Positions 10,839 through 23,074 of a DNA stretch of 64,000 nt are shown in pieces. The DNA is from Chlorophyllum brunneum (taxonomy: Eukaryota; Basidiomycota; Agaricomycetes; Agaricales; Agaricaceae). Below the pieces are notes generated by a model that worked only from the letters and a program-made list of their open reading frames with translations, made no database searches and was not told the origin of the DNA. A program made the translations under genes and the position numbers. The stretch covers positions 1,984,001 through 2,048,000 of the forward strand of contig OY756141.1 in NCBI GenBank assembly GCA_963576785.1, read 5' to 3'. Position 1 is the stretch's first letter. Each line of letters starts with the position of its first letter.

Positions 10839-11709
10839 TCACGCCATGCCGAAAACTTTCAGCACTGCACTACGCGCGTAAGGGATATACGAAAGCGTGT
10901 ACCAGGTATATGCGAGGTACTCGATAATGACGAAAACTAAAAGATAACCCAATCAGCGCCTGAAGCGGAACAGAGGGGATAGTATACGAACTCAGACAGA
11001 GGATCTGCATTCAAGGTGGAGTCGTCAGTCATTGGTCGGAAAAAATAGCAGAGGACACGTACATCGTTGCGCAGGACGAAGGCAGCAACAAAGACGAGAC
11101 CGATAGACGCAAGAAAGATGATAGATGCGACAACACGGACGGGTTTGAACATCTATTACCCAAGGTCAGAATAAAATGCCTCCAAACCGTGTAGCCATGC
11201 GCAAAACGTACAAGCTTCAGCTGCTTGAAAAACTATCATCCAACAATCAAGTCAATTTGCAGGACTTGTGCATAGAACGAAGGGTACGTACACCAAGGAG
11301 GAACCCAGTACCGATAAGCGAAATGACGGTTCCGAATACATACAGAACTGTGGAAGAGCGCTTGTCAGTCAAACCTGAGGCCTTGTGTGTTGTATGGCAT
11401 AGCACCCACCCGCGAAACTACCCAACTGCCCAAGAAAGAGCACGATAGCACCCAGTAAGCTCAACAAAAATCCAATTGCAAGGCTGCAGCGTTGTAACCC
11501 GACATTCAAAGAAGACGTCAACAACTGCGGAGATGACAAACCTCCCCCGTGAGGGGAGAGGAGCCTAGGACACACCAAGCAATGAACCCATACAATCTCG
11601 TTGTCCTCGACAATCCTAAAAACTTGAATGCCGAATCACCCTCAAAGAATTGCGTCTCCGGGACTACACCATTCCCGGCTTCGAGATTGAACCACCCTTT
11701 ACTTGGCAT
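10839..11709 (-). CDS. SFT2: SFT2-like Golgi/endosome membrane traffic protein
   Basis: SFT2 is a four-helix membrane protein that assists vesicle fusion with the Golgi (yeast Sft2 is linked to Sed5). Several exons were joined by phase: 11709 to about 11580 (GWFNLEAGNG...GFIA), then LAIGFLLSLLGAIVLFLG, LYVFGTVISLIGTGFLLG, a short FFKQLKL exon, MFKPVRVVASIIFLASIGLV, and the last exon FVIIEYLAYTWYTLSYIPYA to TGA at 10841-10839. The four hydrophobic segments and the YTLSYIPYAR end are diagnostic. The ATG at 11709 has an in-frame stop just upstream. The frame is interrupted in four or five places by introns of ordinary size. Confidence 0.9.
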
Positions 11710-11899
11710 TCTTCTTCAGGCTTTTCTCCCAGATACGGGCGACTGTTGGTAACGAGAAAGGGGATATGTGCAGCGTCGGTGGTGGTGTGTAGTCTCGCAG
11801 TGGCCTATACGTGCGAAAACGCGGTCGTATTTTACGTACGTGCTGTCCCAGCAGCGATGACGGGTGGTAGCAGGAGGCGGTGCGGATGGCTGGCGTGTT

Positions 11900-11922
11900 G
11901 TTACAGGCTGTTACTCTGTAAC
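11900..11922. repeat. Small inverted repeat in a 345-bp intergenic gap
   Basis: GTTACAG (11900-11906) and CTGTAAC (11916-11922) are perfect 7-bp arms around a 9-nt loop. They lie between the Argonaute stop (12055) and the SFT2 start (11709). The rest of 11710-12054 shows nothing I can name and probably holds the Argonaute 3' UTR and the SFT2 promoter. Confidence 0.5.
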
Positions 11923-12054
11923 AGGCATCCCAGCGCTTAGATACAACATCCATTCTTCCTAGATACAAGTACAACACATTCTGTATACATATTAACACAT
12001 AAAACAAGGCCCAAGATAGCATCCTCAAACACGCCCTTCACACACCGATCCTGA

Positions 12055-15000
12055 TTACACAAAGTACATCTGGCTTTTCATGTTACTGTTTACCGGGCTG
12101 AAATGCTGGCGGTAGTAATCCAGATGTGAGTTCATATCTTCGTCATCACCACTGACAGAAGATACGGAGAAATCATGTATACTCTCGTCGTAATGGAATT
12201 TCGCTCGACGACAAACGAGCTGGGCAGGCGGCAATCAGTGAGCAGGCCGTAACCTTCGATGACGCATGTCTTACATCGGCATCTGAAAGTCCGTCAGCAC
12301 AAGAAAAATCACCTATAAACAGAATACTGACAATATACTGGCGCAGGGATCTTCACAGATCGCGTGGACCGAGAGTAACAGTGACACAAAGAGTATCTGT
12401 TATAGTTGAGTTCCGTTTCCACTATCTCCGTGCAACCAAGGTGACTCACGCTAGCTCTTGGAGTCTGGGGTAGCGAATGTTAGAAAAGATGAGATAACCT
12501 TCGCAGAGATCTGCACCTACTCAGTCATAGCCATACCAACGTCGTTCCGCAAAACAGTGTAGTGGCTTGGAATCGATGCTTAAGGTACAGTTACAGCTTC
12601 CAGTTGTTTCCGTCTTGGGACAAATACTCACTTCCCTTCAGGCCGGGTTGAGACTGCAGATAAAAGTCACAGAACCTCGGATGGACGATGTCTGTGACAT
12701 TGTCAGAGAAGCCACCATCTTACCCCAAGTCTACATACCATTATCAACAACTAGCCCAGCAGGGAAGTTACCATTTCCTCGTCCATCGGCTTGACTCTGA
12801 GAACGAGGGAAGAATCGGACATGATGGCGTTTGCCCACTACCATGTAAACGAGTTTGGGTCGTTTTCCCTCGGGATACATCTTCGCGATAACACCTGGAC
12901 AGCCGTTAGAATGGAAGTCTCGTGCAGCGTTGGGACTCACCTCCCATAGCCTTCCTTTCATGCTCCTCAACATTTTCGAATTCTCCCTCTGAGACACCGT
13001 CACGGAAGACGATAATGATCTGAGGTACCGTCTTGTGCTTTTCCGTGAAATTCGTCAGCATTTCCTATCGGGATTATGAGTGGCCATGGTTCTGGACGTC
13101 CGTGCTGCCTTACCGTGAACATCATGGCAAATTCTTCAATCATTTCAACTCGAGACGATTGTACCCTGATGGAGGCGGCATATTGACATGCACGTGTATC
13201 GTATGACGCGACTACCGAGGCAACGGAGGGCAGCTGACTTCCCGGTCCAGGGTGGCTGACATCAGCACCTACCAAAGCCTCAGTGGGTCATCGTAGTTGC
13301 ACTTGTATGACCTTACCAATAACCATGAACGGAACTTTCCCCAGTTGTTGAAGCACAGGAGAGCTCGCAGCAAAATTCACACCACCCATCTTGGGATTGA
13401 TCCTTGTTTGACCCGTTAGTAAAGCATCTCTGTAGAAACCATTGGCTTACTTCAGAATGAGATTATTCTGATATTGGTTGACTCTGCGAGAGGAGACGTT
13501 CTTGCTTAAATTGTTACTCCATCTCTGTATTCGACGGACTGGTCAGCCCCGACACCGATCGAAGCATTAGACGATATCATACCACACACTGAGTGGCGAC
13601 ACCTTGGGTGATATCCCCGAAGCGCTTGATTCTGCGGTACTGTGTTTCTGCGGGATCAGGAAGGACTGCGAGAATCAGGGCTGGATTGAATTGACGCCTC
13701 AGGATGGCCAGTTCCTGTTCTCATACAATAATATATTAGCATCTGGAGCAGTAAGTGAATTTAACTTTACCTGAAAGACGTCGGCTTGTGTTGATCGCCT
13801 CTCAATGCTATCGGGGCTGGATGATTGTATCCCTGTATCGGAATAAGAAGGGGCGGGAGTAGAGATCATGGCCCATAGGCTAACCTAAGTCCTTCATAGC
13901 TTTGAGTAACTCTTCGACGAAATAATGCATGGCCCCCGAGTCAACGTTAGCGAAGTCTACAACAATCCACCTTGATATTTGAGCCGGCTTGGCCAGCCTC
14001 TGCCTCATGACATCCCAAACCCCCGGCCTTTGGTTCTGCGCCAGTGTGAACCTGAGTACTGATATGATCGTTGGCATTACTCACCAGGCGTCGTTCACTT
14101 CCACCGAAAATAATTGAGGGTGTCCCCAGAATCCGGCCTTTGATGAGTTCGGGCCTTTCATCCACTTGGATACCAGCACTGAGGAGGAAGTGGGAATTTG
14201 AGTAGTCAAAATGACTAAAAGCTCGACTAATTTCTGTCGCACGTCGTCCGGGATCCGAAGGAGTAAACTCTAAAGCCGCGCGAACAACCTCAGGCGTTGC
14301 ACGATTCTGTGATCCAGGTCAACGCGTGGTAAAGGACCTCCTTTGCCGAATAGCCCATACCTTGTAAAATTGTTCCTCTGTGGAGCAACACATGATTGGA
14401 AATGAACCGTCCTTGTGAAACTTGACGCCTAATGTTGAAGGAGGTATTGAATAGTTATGTGTCATTCGGAAATGCTCCTACGCCGCTTCAGTGGAAACAG
14501 TGGAGAAGGGGAAAGCACCCGCACCGCGACAGTCACCTGTTCCCCACTTTTATCGAAAGTTTTTGCACCAACGTCTTGGACAATGTCTCTGATGGGCTTT
14601 CCTGGCCTTTTTCTGTGATTCCCGATATTCACTTGGACCTTCACTCCTTTGAGGAATTGCCTCAATTTCTGGAACTGGTCAGGCCGCAAACGCCTAAGGT
14701 CGTTCCGATTCCTGAGGTGCAGATAGTCGGCGCATACTTTTTCCAGATCAGCAGCGGGAAGACTGGTGGGGCGTCAGAACGGTTGATGATACCGAACCGG
14801 GGGACATACATGACACCAATTGTCACATCTACGTTGATAATGATTTTATCGAACGCGGGTCGAACGCTCCTGGAAATACGGATAAAATCAGTGGGATACA
14901 TTAACCATCCTTTACAATACCGACTGGAAATAGCCTCGCCATAGCTCAAGGGGTGCAATTTGTGGTGTTTGTTCTAGTATCGAGTCAAAATAAAATAATC

Positions 15001-15891
15001 ATCAAAAGGCATAATCCTACTCTTTTCATTCCTCACGAAGATTGATTTCGCGGTGGCGAGTATTCCATCTTTTCTAATGAGATGATCGGTGAGTGAATAG
15101 GTATGTAAAGATTTGAGTAATACTCGCTGCTTAGGGGTAGCCTGGACAAAAACGTTGAGCATGTTCAGAATCAGATTCACTTCGTTTTGGTCTGCATTCT
15201 GGGTTTGGACATAGCGCTGTAGGACGCTGAAAGTCGGACTCGAAGTTGAACTGATAGAACCGATAGACCGGATTATCGCCCTTACCTAAAATCAATGGCG
15301 TTCACATGCGTCATGCGAACTTGAACCTCTCGTTTCTTCCTGTCGTTTTCGGGGTTTGGGTTCAAGGGTACCTGAAACTTCGTGCGATAATGAGTGAGTC
15401 CGGGTATGGGGTTGCACACACAGAACGTACAGTCTGCTGTGCAAAATAGTTCATTGGGGCGAAGAGATTCTTCTTCCCATCGAAGGCTTCGTTAATAACA
15501 TTAGGGATCACAAAACCACCAGACGTAGACCACGCTCACCGGCCCTCCGGGTGAATATGTCCGGGTTCATTGATTGTACTCGCATAACAACTTCGTTCCC
15601 TTTCTTACTACCAATCTTGAAATCAGGAGAAGTTGACCACAAAGGCTCAATTTCTTATTTCCCCGAGTCAATACACCGGCCGCAATTCGCTGAAGAGTAA
15701 TATCTCACCGACTAGGTGGAATGAGGGTCAGTTCGGTGTTTAAGCGCTTGAATGGGTTTGTACATACTATCATAGTGGTGTACAACCTTGGTTGGAAACT
15801 GCATTTTGAATGAATTCGTTTGCACGTCGACGCCATTATTGACTGAATTTAGATGCTGGAGTCTTATGTGACGCGAAACAAAAACAGCCAT
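12055..15891 (-). CDS. AGO: Argonaute (RNA-silencing endonuclease)
   Basis: This is the small-RNA-guided effector of RNA interference. More than twenty short exons could be chained. N domain: NNGVDVQTNSFKMQFPTKVV, FDGKKNLFAP. Linker: ELWRGYFQSVRPAFDKIIIN. PAZ: FLKGVKVQVN, EHFRMTHNYSIPPSTLGVK. L2 and MID: RILGTPSIIFGG, RRQFNPALILAVLP, KRFGDITQGVATQCV. PIWI: NPKMGGVNFA, GADVSHPG, SSRVEMIEE, FRDGVSEGEF, KRHHVRFFP, PSHYTVLRND, RRAKFHYDE, and a C-terminal QMYFV. All four slicer positions (D in GADVSHP, E in VEMIEE, D in FRDGVS, H in AKFHY) appear present, so it is probably catalytically active. The start at 15891 is the first Met in frame with the N domain; further 5' exons cannot be excluded. EDC4 lies upstream in tandem. 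Confidence 0.93.
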
Positions 15892-16444
15892 TGTTCAGTC
15901 GGGAAGTTGATGAGGGAGAGGGCTTGAGAAATTGTGAGGTTTGAGGGGATTTGACGGTAATTGGTTGACTGGTAGTGATATTTATTGTCTCGGCTTGGAC
16001 AAAGGAAGGAAATATGACTGCGTTAACAATTGAAGATCGCCCACCAGAGCTAATTGTGCATGCGTAGTGCAGCAAGCGAGAAGTCGTGGTGGGAAGTCGC
16101 CAACTTGTTGTCGCGCGGACGAACATGAGGCGCCCGATGTATGAGGCTGTTATCGTGGTAATCTGATGGCATCATCAGAGTTCAACAAAACGTGACTGCG
16201 GCGACGTTCAACTAGTGGACGTGTTAGTTGCTCGCGCAGTTTCCCATTCAGACAGACTTATGGTAGCGGGGAGAACGAAGAAGAACGAAGCATTTGTTTC
16301 TAGAATAATTGAAAATAATCGTGCATGGCATTTTTAGGGTAAGGAGCGTACAAACATAGCTGGAAGTAATGCAGTAAACTTTTTTAAGGAGTATACCTGA
16401 GTCGTTATAATCGCAAGTCGTGACGAAAGTGTGAGTCATGAGAA
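15892..16444. other. Intergenic between EDC4 and Argonaute
   Basis: Promoter of Argonaute plus 3' UTR of EDC4. A 96-codon frame on the minus strand (16126-15836) overlaps the first Argonaute exon in another frame and resembles no protein. No clear motif seen. Confidence 0.5.
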
Positions 16445-19400
16445 TCAGAGAGCAGACACCTTGCGCCTCAAGGCATCCTGAATATCTGAAATGTTCCTAA
16501 CGGTGTCAATCGTAGAAGGTCCGGGGAGAATCCCGAGCCTTTGTTTGGTCGTAAGTAGAAGCTGCTGAACATTTGGAACAACACGAGGGATAAAATCGAT
16601 GATAAGCTTATCCTGTTTGTTGCCGTTAATATAAAGTTTTTCTTGATTTGGAATCACGTACATCTGGGCGGAGAACGGCCACAGCACGTTGCAGCCACCA
16701 CAAAGAATTCTTGAATGCTTCTTCGCCAGGCTGTGTCTCGCCAACGACCGCAGATAGCTGGAAACCGCAAGTGAGAAGGTAGGATGTCACTCGAAAGAAA
16801 ATGTCTTACCCGATGAACAAGGGTTAGAATTACTGCCTGAGAAACGAGGCACGGACCACTCAGCGGCATAATCAGATCAGGGTTCGTATGTCCGAGAAGG
16901 TCTTGGAGTTTAGTAGCATCTTGAGTCTGAAGAACCCCGAGATAAACTTCATCCCATTCGGCAGGCTTAATGGGCGGGGTTGCTCTTTCTTGTGGCGCTT
17001 GAGCAGGCGGAGGCTGGGGAATTGTGGCAGGGTGTGACGCCTGAGGGGCTGCAATGGTGGGAGGGAACCATGTACTGTGAAGGGCAGGCTGCTGTTGATG
17101 AGGTAGAGTGGGACCCTGTTGCTGTTGGGCATAGGGTGGATGAGGGTAAGCCTGCGGAGACGGGTTTACAGGCTGTACATTCTGCTGTTGGCGTAGGTGA
17201 GACTGGCCATGTGGACCTTGAGCAGGGGGTAGTGGTCCTGGGCTATTGTGCGGCTGAGAGGACTGAGGAAGATGATGGATGGAGCCAGTGGTATTGAGAC
17301 TCAAGAACTTGACCTGATCTGATAGTGTCTTCACTGAGTGCTCGAGCTCGCGGATGGCGGCCTGGACGCAATTGATTAGTAGGAGATCAAAGAGGAGGTC
17401 GATATGTCTTACATCGTGACTACGGAATGCCTCATTCTGCCAAGCAGTCAACTCCGATTTGACACCATGAATCTCGCCGCGCAACTCGCGAAGCAACTCC
17501 TGGTGCATAGCTGATGCTTGCTGGGAGTAGACAGGGATGAACGTTTTAGCGATCGCGTCTTTCACATGGCGCTCAATGATCGGCGTGAGGTTCGTCGCTA
17601 GGACGTGGGCCAAGTGGTTGGAAATGTCGGGCCTGAAGAGAAGCTTTTCCATCTCGGCGGGAAGAGCCTGAGCTCAGTGTGAGTCGACAAAACACCTGTT
17701 GAGGGAATCTTTGCTTACCTGAGTGATGTTGTCAACCAGTCCTTTGCCGATCTGGTCGTTCAGAGCCGCTTTCACCTCGTTCTTGGTAATACTCTCGAGA
17801 GATGGGAGAACTGAATTCTGAACCTCGTTCTTTACGGCCATCTCCACAACGCGCGTGGTGTTACGAGTAAGCTCGCTGGATATGAGTTTGAGTATTTTTT
17901 CTTGACGGGCGAAGTCGTCTGCTTGTTCATGAGCTCGCGCTTCCTCGAGGCGTTGATCTGACCGAAGAAATTAGTGCATCATCTAAGAAAGCCAGGACGC
18001 ACTCACTCTGTTTGTCCATCTCTTTCCCAATCAACCGTCCCAGACGGATATGGAGATTCTCCTCTGTCTTTCTGATCTCGCGGGTCAAGACCTGACTGAG
18101 TAAGTTCTCAGGGGTTGCGTCAGCGTTGGCCTTCTGCAGCTTCTCCTTCTCCTTTCCGCTATCCCAACCAACATTCTTTCCCTTTGGCCCTCTGCCTTTT
18201 GTATCCGAGGGGCGACCATCATGACTAAAATCATTCTCATTATCGGAGGTTGGCGTGCGAGGGCGGGCGGGGTTGGAGAGAGGGATCTGGGGCTGTATTT
18301 GCGAAGTCGAAGGGATAGGCTGAGGTTGTCGTATCGGCTGCTTGTCAGGAATGATCGGCTGTGGAAGTTGGGGTGGAGATACCGAAGTAATCGGCTGATT
18401 GTATGGGAGACGGGCCGGAGCTGTGCCGAGGGCGTTGTCGAACCATTCCCGGCGGATCAAAACCTGGTCCACACCACTCGAATGGACGGAGAATGCAACA
18501 AGAGCTAACTCGCCGGGAGGTAGCTTCGCGGCAACGCAAGCGGCGTGAGCTTCAACACCATGAGGATCAGAATCAGCAGTGAGTATGACGAAGTGGATTG
18601 TAGGCTTGGGTCCGTAGAATTCGGCGACTTGATCAAAGAATCCTCTAACGCCCTCCTCACCTCCGTAGGGGGTTTCCAGTGCCAGTTTAAAAGCAATCAT
18701 GCTTTCGCGGCGACTATTGGCGATCCAGATTGTCTGGATGCGCGAGTCATAGTTGATGTGGCCGTACATGTCGGGATCCTCACCGTTACCGTTAGTAAAT
18801 CTGATGGTGGAGAGAACGGTCTTTGTGTTGATTGACAAGAGCTGGAAGACGGTGCCATTCTTTCGTCCAACAATAAGACCTCCATCAACGAAAGTGAGAG
18901 AAGAAGGGATGTCCTCCCCACGAATCTTGTGAGTGGCATACGGAAGTTTGTCATGCATATTCCAGATGGTCAATGTTGAATCCTCGGAGATGGTGGCAAG
19001 AGCACGCCTTAGGACATCGAAGTCGAAAGCAGCGATCCTCTATGAAGAAGAATACGTTCACACGTTGTGTTCAGCTGTAAAAGTTGGCACGTACCGAAGG
19101 AACGCTGAAGACTTGACCAAGATGATGAAGGTCGGAGTGAGCCAAGGGCAGCTTGCTCAAGGCATGAGTATTAGCAAGATCGACCACGTAGACCTTAGTG
19201 TCCGAGGCAACGGCTAAGATATCGGGATCTTTCGGGTGCCATTTTACAGATCGTAAAGCTTCTTGCGTATTAGTGGGTGGAACGCAAAGAATGAGCGTTC
19301 CCCTGGATGGTATCAGATTAGAAAGTATTGGAAACTATCAGGAGAGAGAAACCTACGGAACGTCATCCTCAATCGTCACCGGTAACTCCCAAACAACAAA

Positions 19401-21198
19401 TCCACCATCCGAAGTCACCCCGGCTAGTCGGTTATGATAAACGGCCATATCGGTCACGCTGGAGGTCATCGGGAAGATAGCAGGCAATTGTAAAAGTGTC
19501 CGATCCCCACTTGCCCTCGATATGACGCGAACGCGACCTCTTGTCATGGCATAAGCAACCCAATGCGTAGCGCCAATCGTTGTTCCAGGTAAGAAGACAG
19601 AATCCTGCTTGACAAGGGCAATTGCAGTGGACTTGACAGAGTCATGGGGAGCTTGTATCTCTTCTAGAGGCTGAGAAACGTCGATCACGATGGTCTGAGG
19701 CTGAGGGCTGGGGCTCGATTGTTGTTTGTTGTTCGCTTTGGTTTGACTAACAGGACCCTTCCTATTGTTTCCCCGAGCACCAGGCCCGGGGGAACTTTCC
19801 TTCTCACGTCGGCCACCGCCTTGCGCGGTATTTGAAGGAGGTGGCCCTTGAGTAATGAAACTGTCGGGTTGACGTGGTTGAGGGCGCTGCGGTTGTGGTA
19901 AAGGTTGTTGTTGAACGGGAGGTTTAGGTGGCGACGCTCGCGGGGACGCCGTACGAGGAACAGGTTTAATGGTAGTCGGGATGGGTGGTAATGGAGCACG
20001 GCCCGATGCTTGCTCTCCCTGAGAGTAGTCGTTGCCTCCATAATAAGACTCATAAGCCGAAACTGGCGCCTGCGCCGAAGGGTGAACGGCGGGTTGAGGG
20101 TGCTGTCCTCGAGAAATATTCTCAAGTAGATTCTCGACAGATTGACGCTTGGGATCAGGAACGGTTGTCCAGGAAGAATCATCAGTTCCACTCGAGACAT
20201 TGGATGACTGAGGAGCCACCCTCCTCTGGCTCTTCACGGAGCCCGCCGTGTCGGAAAGATGGTCAAAGGGAGAAACAAAGCTAAACAAGGATCGACGGGG
20301 AGAAGGTGGCCGTTGCTGTTGAGTCGGAGGGGGTTGTTGTTGTTGTTGGGGCTGGGGCTGGGGAGGGGTGGCGGGATCTGGAATTCGTGGAGAGGTCTGT
20401 GCTGGTTGTTCGAGAGGACCATAAGCCCGGTACTCGCCCTCGCGAATTGAAGAAGCGTAAGGTGGAGATGGTGCCTGGGGTAAACTCCTAACAGACTCCG
20501 CGTAATTGCTGCGAGGGGGATTGCTGAACATGACAGAAAGAGACCGCATCAGTCAAAATCAATTGAGCCTAAAAGGCATTCAAGGCGTTGACACCATGAG
20601 GCGCGAATAGATACACGCGACAAAAGATAGACAAGGAAGAAAAGAAGGTAAACAGTACGTACCCAGACATGAGTTGCTCCAGTAAGATCTTGCCCTGATT
20701 TTCGTTATGACCTGGGGAGGCATTCGAACGCTGAGACGACCCAGGTGGTGTTGGCATCTGTGTAGGTAGAACCGGGTTGGACGCCTGCACAGTCGGTCGA
20801 TTCGTCATTGGAGGTCCACCAAGCAGCGACAACAACGCGCTCTGGCGCTCTGAGGCTGTCGCTGCCGAGGCAGAGGAAGCAGGAGCTGGTGACTCATCCG
20901 TCAAAGCCATGACTGGGGTGACTGGCGCTGACGACGCAGTGTGAGCGTTATCAGAACCCTGAACAAGTGGCTGAACTGGCTGCTGCGGCGATTGCTGCTG
21001 CTGCTGCTGCTGAGGTGGTTGGGAGGATTGCTGCATCACTGGTGCTCCGATATTCTGAAACAATACGTCTATCTGATTTGGAGAAGAGTTATTCGGCATC
21101 TGTGCTGGCGGAGAAAATTGTTGAGGATGATTCTGCTGGTTTGGAGGCGTTGGACCCCTTGAGAAGAGTTCATGGATGCCTGGTCGACTGTTATCCAT
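16445..21198 (-). CDS. EDC4: EDC4/Ge-1-like scaffold of mRNA decapping
   Basis: EDC4 (Ge-1, fission yeast Pdc1) scaffolds Dcp1-Dcp2 and other decay factors in P-bodies. The N-terminal part is low-complexity with a glutamine run (positions 20987-21012, coded by CAG repeats). A WD40-like domain follows: MTSSVTDMAVYHNRLAGVTS, VKWHPKDPDILAVASDTKVY, EDSTLTIWNMHDKLP, INYDSRIQTIWIANSRRESM. After a Ser/Pro/Gln-rich spacer, a helical region with coiled coil appears (LTPIIERHVKDAIAKTFIPV, ELRGEIHGVKSELTAWQNEA). The C-terminal oligomerisation/P-body domain includes YLGVLQTQDATKLQDLLGH and SLWWLQRAVAVLRPD and ends in RRKVSAL. Stop at 16445-16447; start ATG at 21198. It sits directly upstream of Argonaute on the same strand. 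Confidence 0.88.
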
Positions 21199-22012
21199 AT
21201 CTGGAGAAAATCACTAATTGACAATGAGCAGACGAGACAGAAGACAAATCGACGCGGGCTCTGGAAAGTGCGGATGATGGGAGTGTGATAGAGGTGGAAT
21301 AAGACCTAATTTTTTGAGAGACTTGGCCTCAATGCGTCGAACACGCCCAAGCCACGAGGCTGCTGAACTGTTCGGCTACTGCCGACGTCCCGATTTGGCA
21401 CCGAGGGTCAGTGCGTAGCTCCAGCAAAATCCTTTCTCGTGTTAACGTTTGGTCAACTACTCTCCTCCTGAAGTTATTTAAGTCTGCCAAACTAGCCAGT
21501 TAGACATCTTTACACTCACGCCACAGCAGACTGCCGGTACACACTATTGACTTCATAGAGATAGCCTCATGGCCCTCGTGAAATGCCCCTTTCCTAATCC
21601 TATTACTTTTGTCTCCGTTATGTTTTCTATTCTCTATGAGTTCGCTATCGTTGGGGGTGTATCGTATACTTGCATGACCTCCATGTCACATGATTTATCC
21701 CCAACGCCCAGCAACCAGCACCTTGCAGGCTGTATGTGCCAGGCGCGCCAGACCTTGTCTCCTTACAGGACGACATCCAATTGTAAATCCATTCTCCTCC
21801 TTCGCTGTTGTTCTCACCTCCCACCCCTCCTCCTTTTCATCATTCCATTCTCATATATTCACCGACAAGGTTGTCAGCTCCCTACTTACATCTAGTCGTG
21901 TATTTTCTTTGGCTTCCCGGTTTTCTTTCCTTTCCGATTGCTACTGTACTTCGTAGTCGACGAGGTGTATGTAATCTACGTGTCACCTGAGCTCTGTTGT
22001 AGCTAAATTGAG

Positions 22013-22037
22013 GTTATTGTTATTATTGTTATTATTA
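22013..22037. repeat. ATT/GTT microsatellite
   Basis: Imperfect run of TTATTG/TTATTA units. Confidence 0.75.
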
Positions 22038-22061
22038 GTCCTGTGTACTCCATTTACCTCT

Positions 22062-22079
22062 TGGTGAGGTAACTCACCA
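22062..22079. repeat. Hairpin, 7-bp arms
   Basis: TGGTGAG-gtaa-CTCACCA, perfect arms with a 4-nt loop. Confidence 0.6.
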
Positions 22080-22105
22080 CGCAGGAACAGAAACCTACTT
22101 CTGAG

Positions 22106-22136
22106 GGAGATTGGATTGGTGAGCCAGCCAATCTCC
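22106..22136. repeat. Inverted repeat, 9-bp arms
   Basis: GGAGATTGG (22106-22114) and CCAATCTCC (22128-22136), perfect arms with a 13-nt loop. Together with the hairpin 27 bp before it and the direct repeat at 22209-22226 (CTCCATGAG twice), this could be the relic of a small mobile element, which I cannot prove. Confidence 0.6.
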
Positions 22137-22578
22137 AAGTGGCCAAGATTGCTTATCAGTGGCCTGTGAGGTACATCTTATTAGGGAGAGCCAGGTATAG
22201 CTGTGGGACTCCATGAGCTCCATGAGATGGCCGCAGACCGACCGAATCAGAACAGTGACTGAATCGGTACGTCATGAGCAACTTCTTGGATGATGGGGTC
22301 ACAGTGGCAATATCGTACTGCCTTGAGGGTTTTTCGTAATAAAGCTGCCGCCACTGAATTGAGGTATTTCGTGGATAGCCAGTAACAATGTGGCACGTGA
22401 CTAGAGGGATTTCTTGGATGAGGGCGCTGATACTTAGTAAACCCAGTCGTGGTGTATGTGGATATCAGGTTTGCGGATCACACACTGGGTACTAGAAACG
22501 GTAGATTCGATGTGTAACAAATCCAGTGATTTCTCATGTCGATTTCGCTCCAAATATTGGCAAATAGGATCCAGAGTC

Positions 22579-22586
22579 TATATAAA
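22579..22586 (+). promoter_or_regulatory. TATA box of the metallothionein gene
   Basis: TATATAAA lies 80 bp before the metallothionein ATG, a good distance for a strongly inducible fungal promoter with a short leader. Confidence 0.65.
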
Positions 22587-22666
22587 CCGATGCAATTCAG
22601 ACTACTAGGCCCTCAGAAGTCGTCGTCTCTTAATTCACAACCAACAACTGCACATCTGAAATCATC

Positions 22667-22881
22667 ATGAATACTGTACGTGACTACGTATGTCTCATGG
22701 CGATATGATGCTGACTATCACGACCTATAGACTATCAACATTGTCATCGACCAGCACTGTGGCATGTCTAACTGCACATGTGGTGAGAGGTACGTAGTAG
22801 GCTTCTTGTCGTATTGTGCCACCGCTGACAATCTGGTATTTCCCTAGCTGCAAATGCGAGCCCGGCAACTGCAAGTGCTAA
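22667..22881 (+). CDS. Metallothionein, 33 aa, three exons
   Basis: Exons 22667-22675, 22731-22789 and 22848-22881 splice to 33 residues: a non-metal-binding start (MNTTINIVIDQH) and a cysteine domain, CGMSNCTCGESCKC followed by EPGNCKC. The seven cysteines are spaced CX4CXCX3CXCX4CXC, ending in a terminal Cys before TAA. Seven-cysteine copper metallothioneins are known from Neurospora and Agaricus, but their spacing and glycine/serine filler differ. No aromatic residues and high Cys support metal binding (probably copper, by analogy). Both introns have GTACGT donors. A TATA box lies upstream. The first exon codes only three residues. The gene is too small and too split to show as an ORF. Confidence 0.85.
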
Positions 22882-23074
22882 GCTTGCTTCGCCATTCATC
22901 ATAGCTAGTTCTCTCGCTACAACGCCATTTGTCTTGTATGAATGAATTTGTATGATATGCCGTGAAGCTTTTTCAATTGATATTGTCTCGGAATTGTTAT
23001 GGTAGAATATGAGAATTATTGAGAGAGCTGGTTTGCTGCAGGGGGTTTATACCACTCAGGGACTAGTTTTATAA

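Larger units (their letters stand above)
21199..22578. other. Long gene-poor intergenic region with small repeats
   Basis: About 1.4 kb between EDC4 and the metallothionein gene. The frames at 21569-21990 are short, overlap one another and show no family. The region holds a trinucleotide-type microsatellite and several inverted or direct repeats, listed separately. It may carry the two divergent promoters and perhaps a noncoding transcript; I see no gene. Confidence 0.6.

Noticed and set aside
21569..21990. Three overlapping + strand frames (60-108 codons)
   Set aside because: No family similarity, no spliced continuation and Ser/Pro/His composition typical of pyrimidine-rich noncoding DNA.
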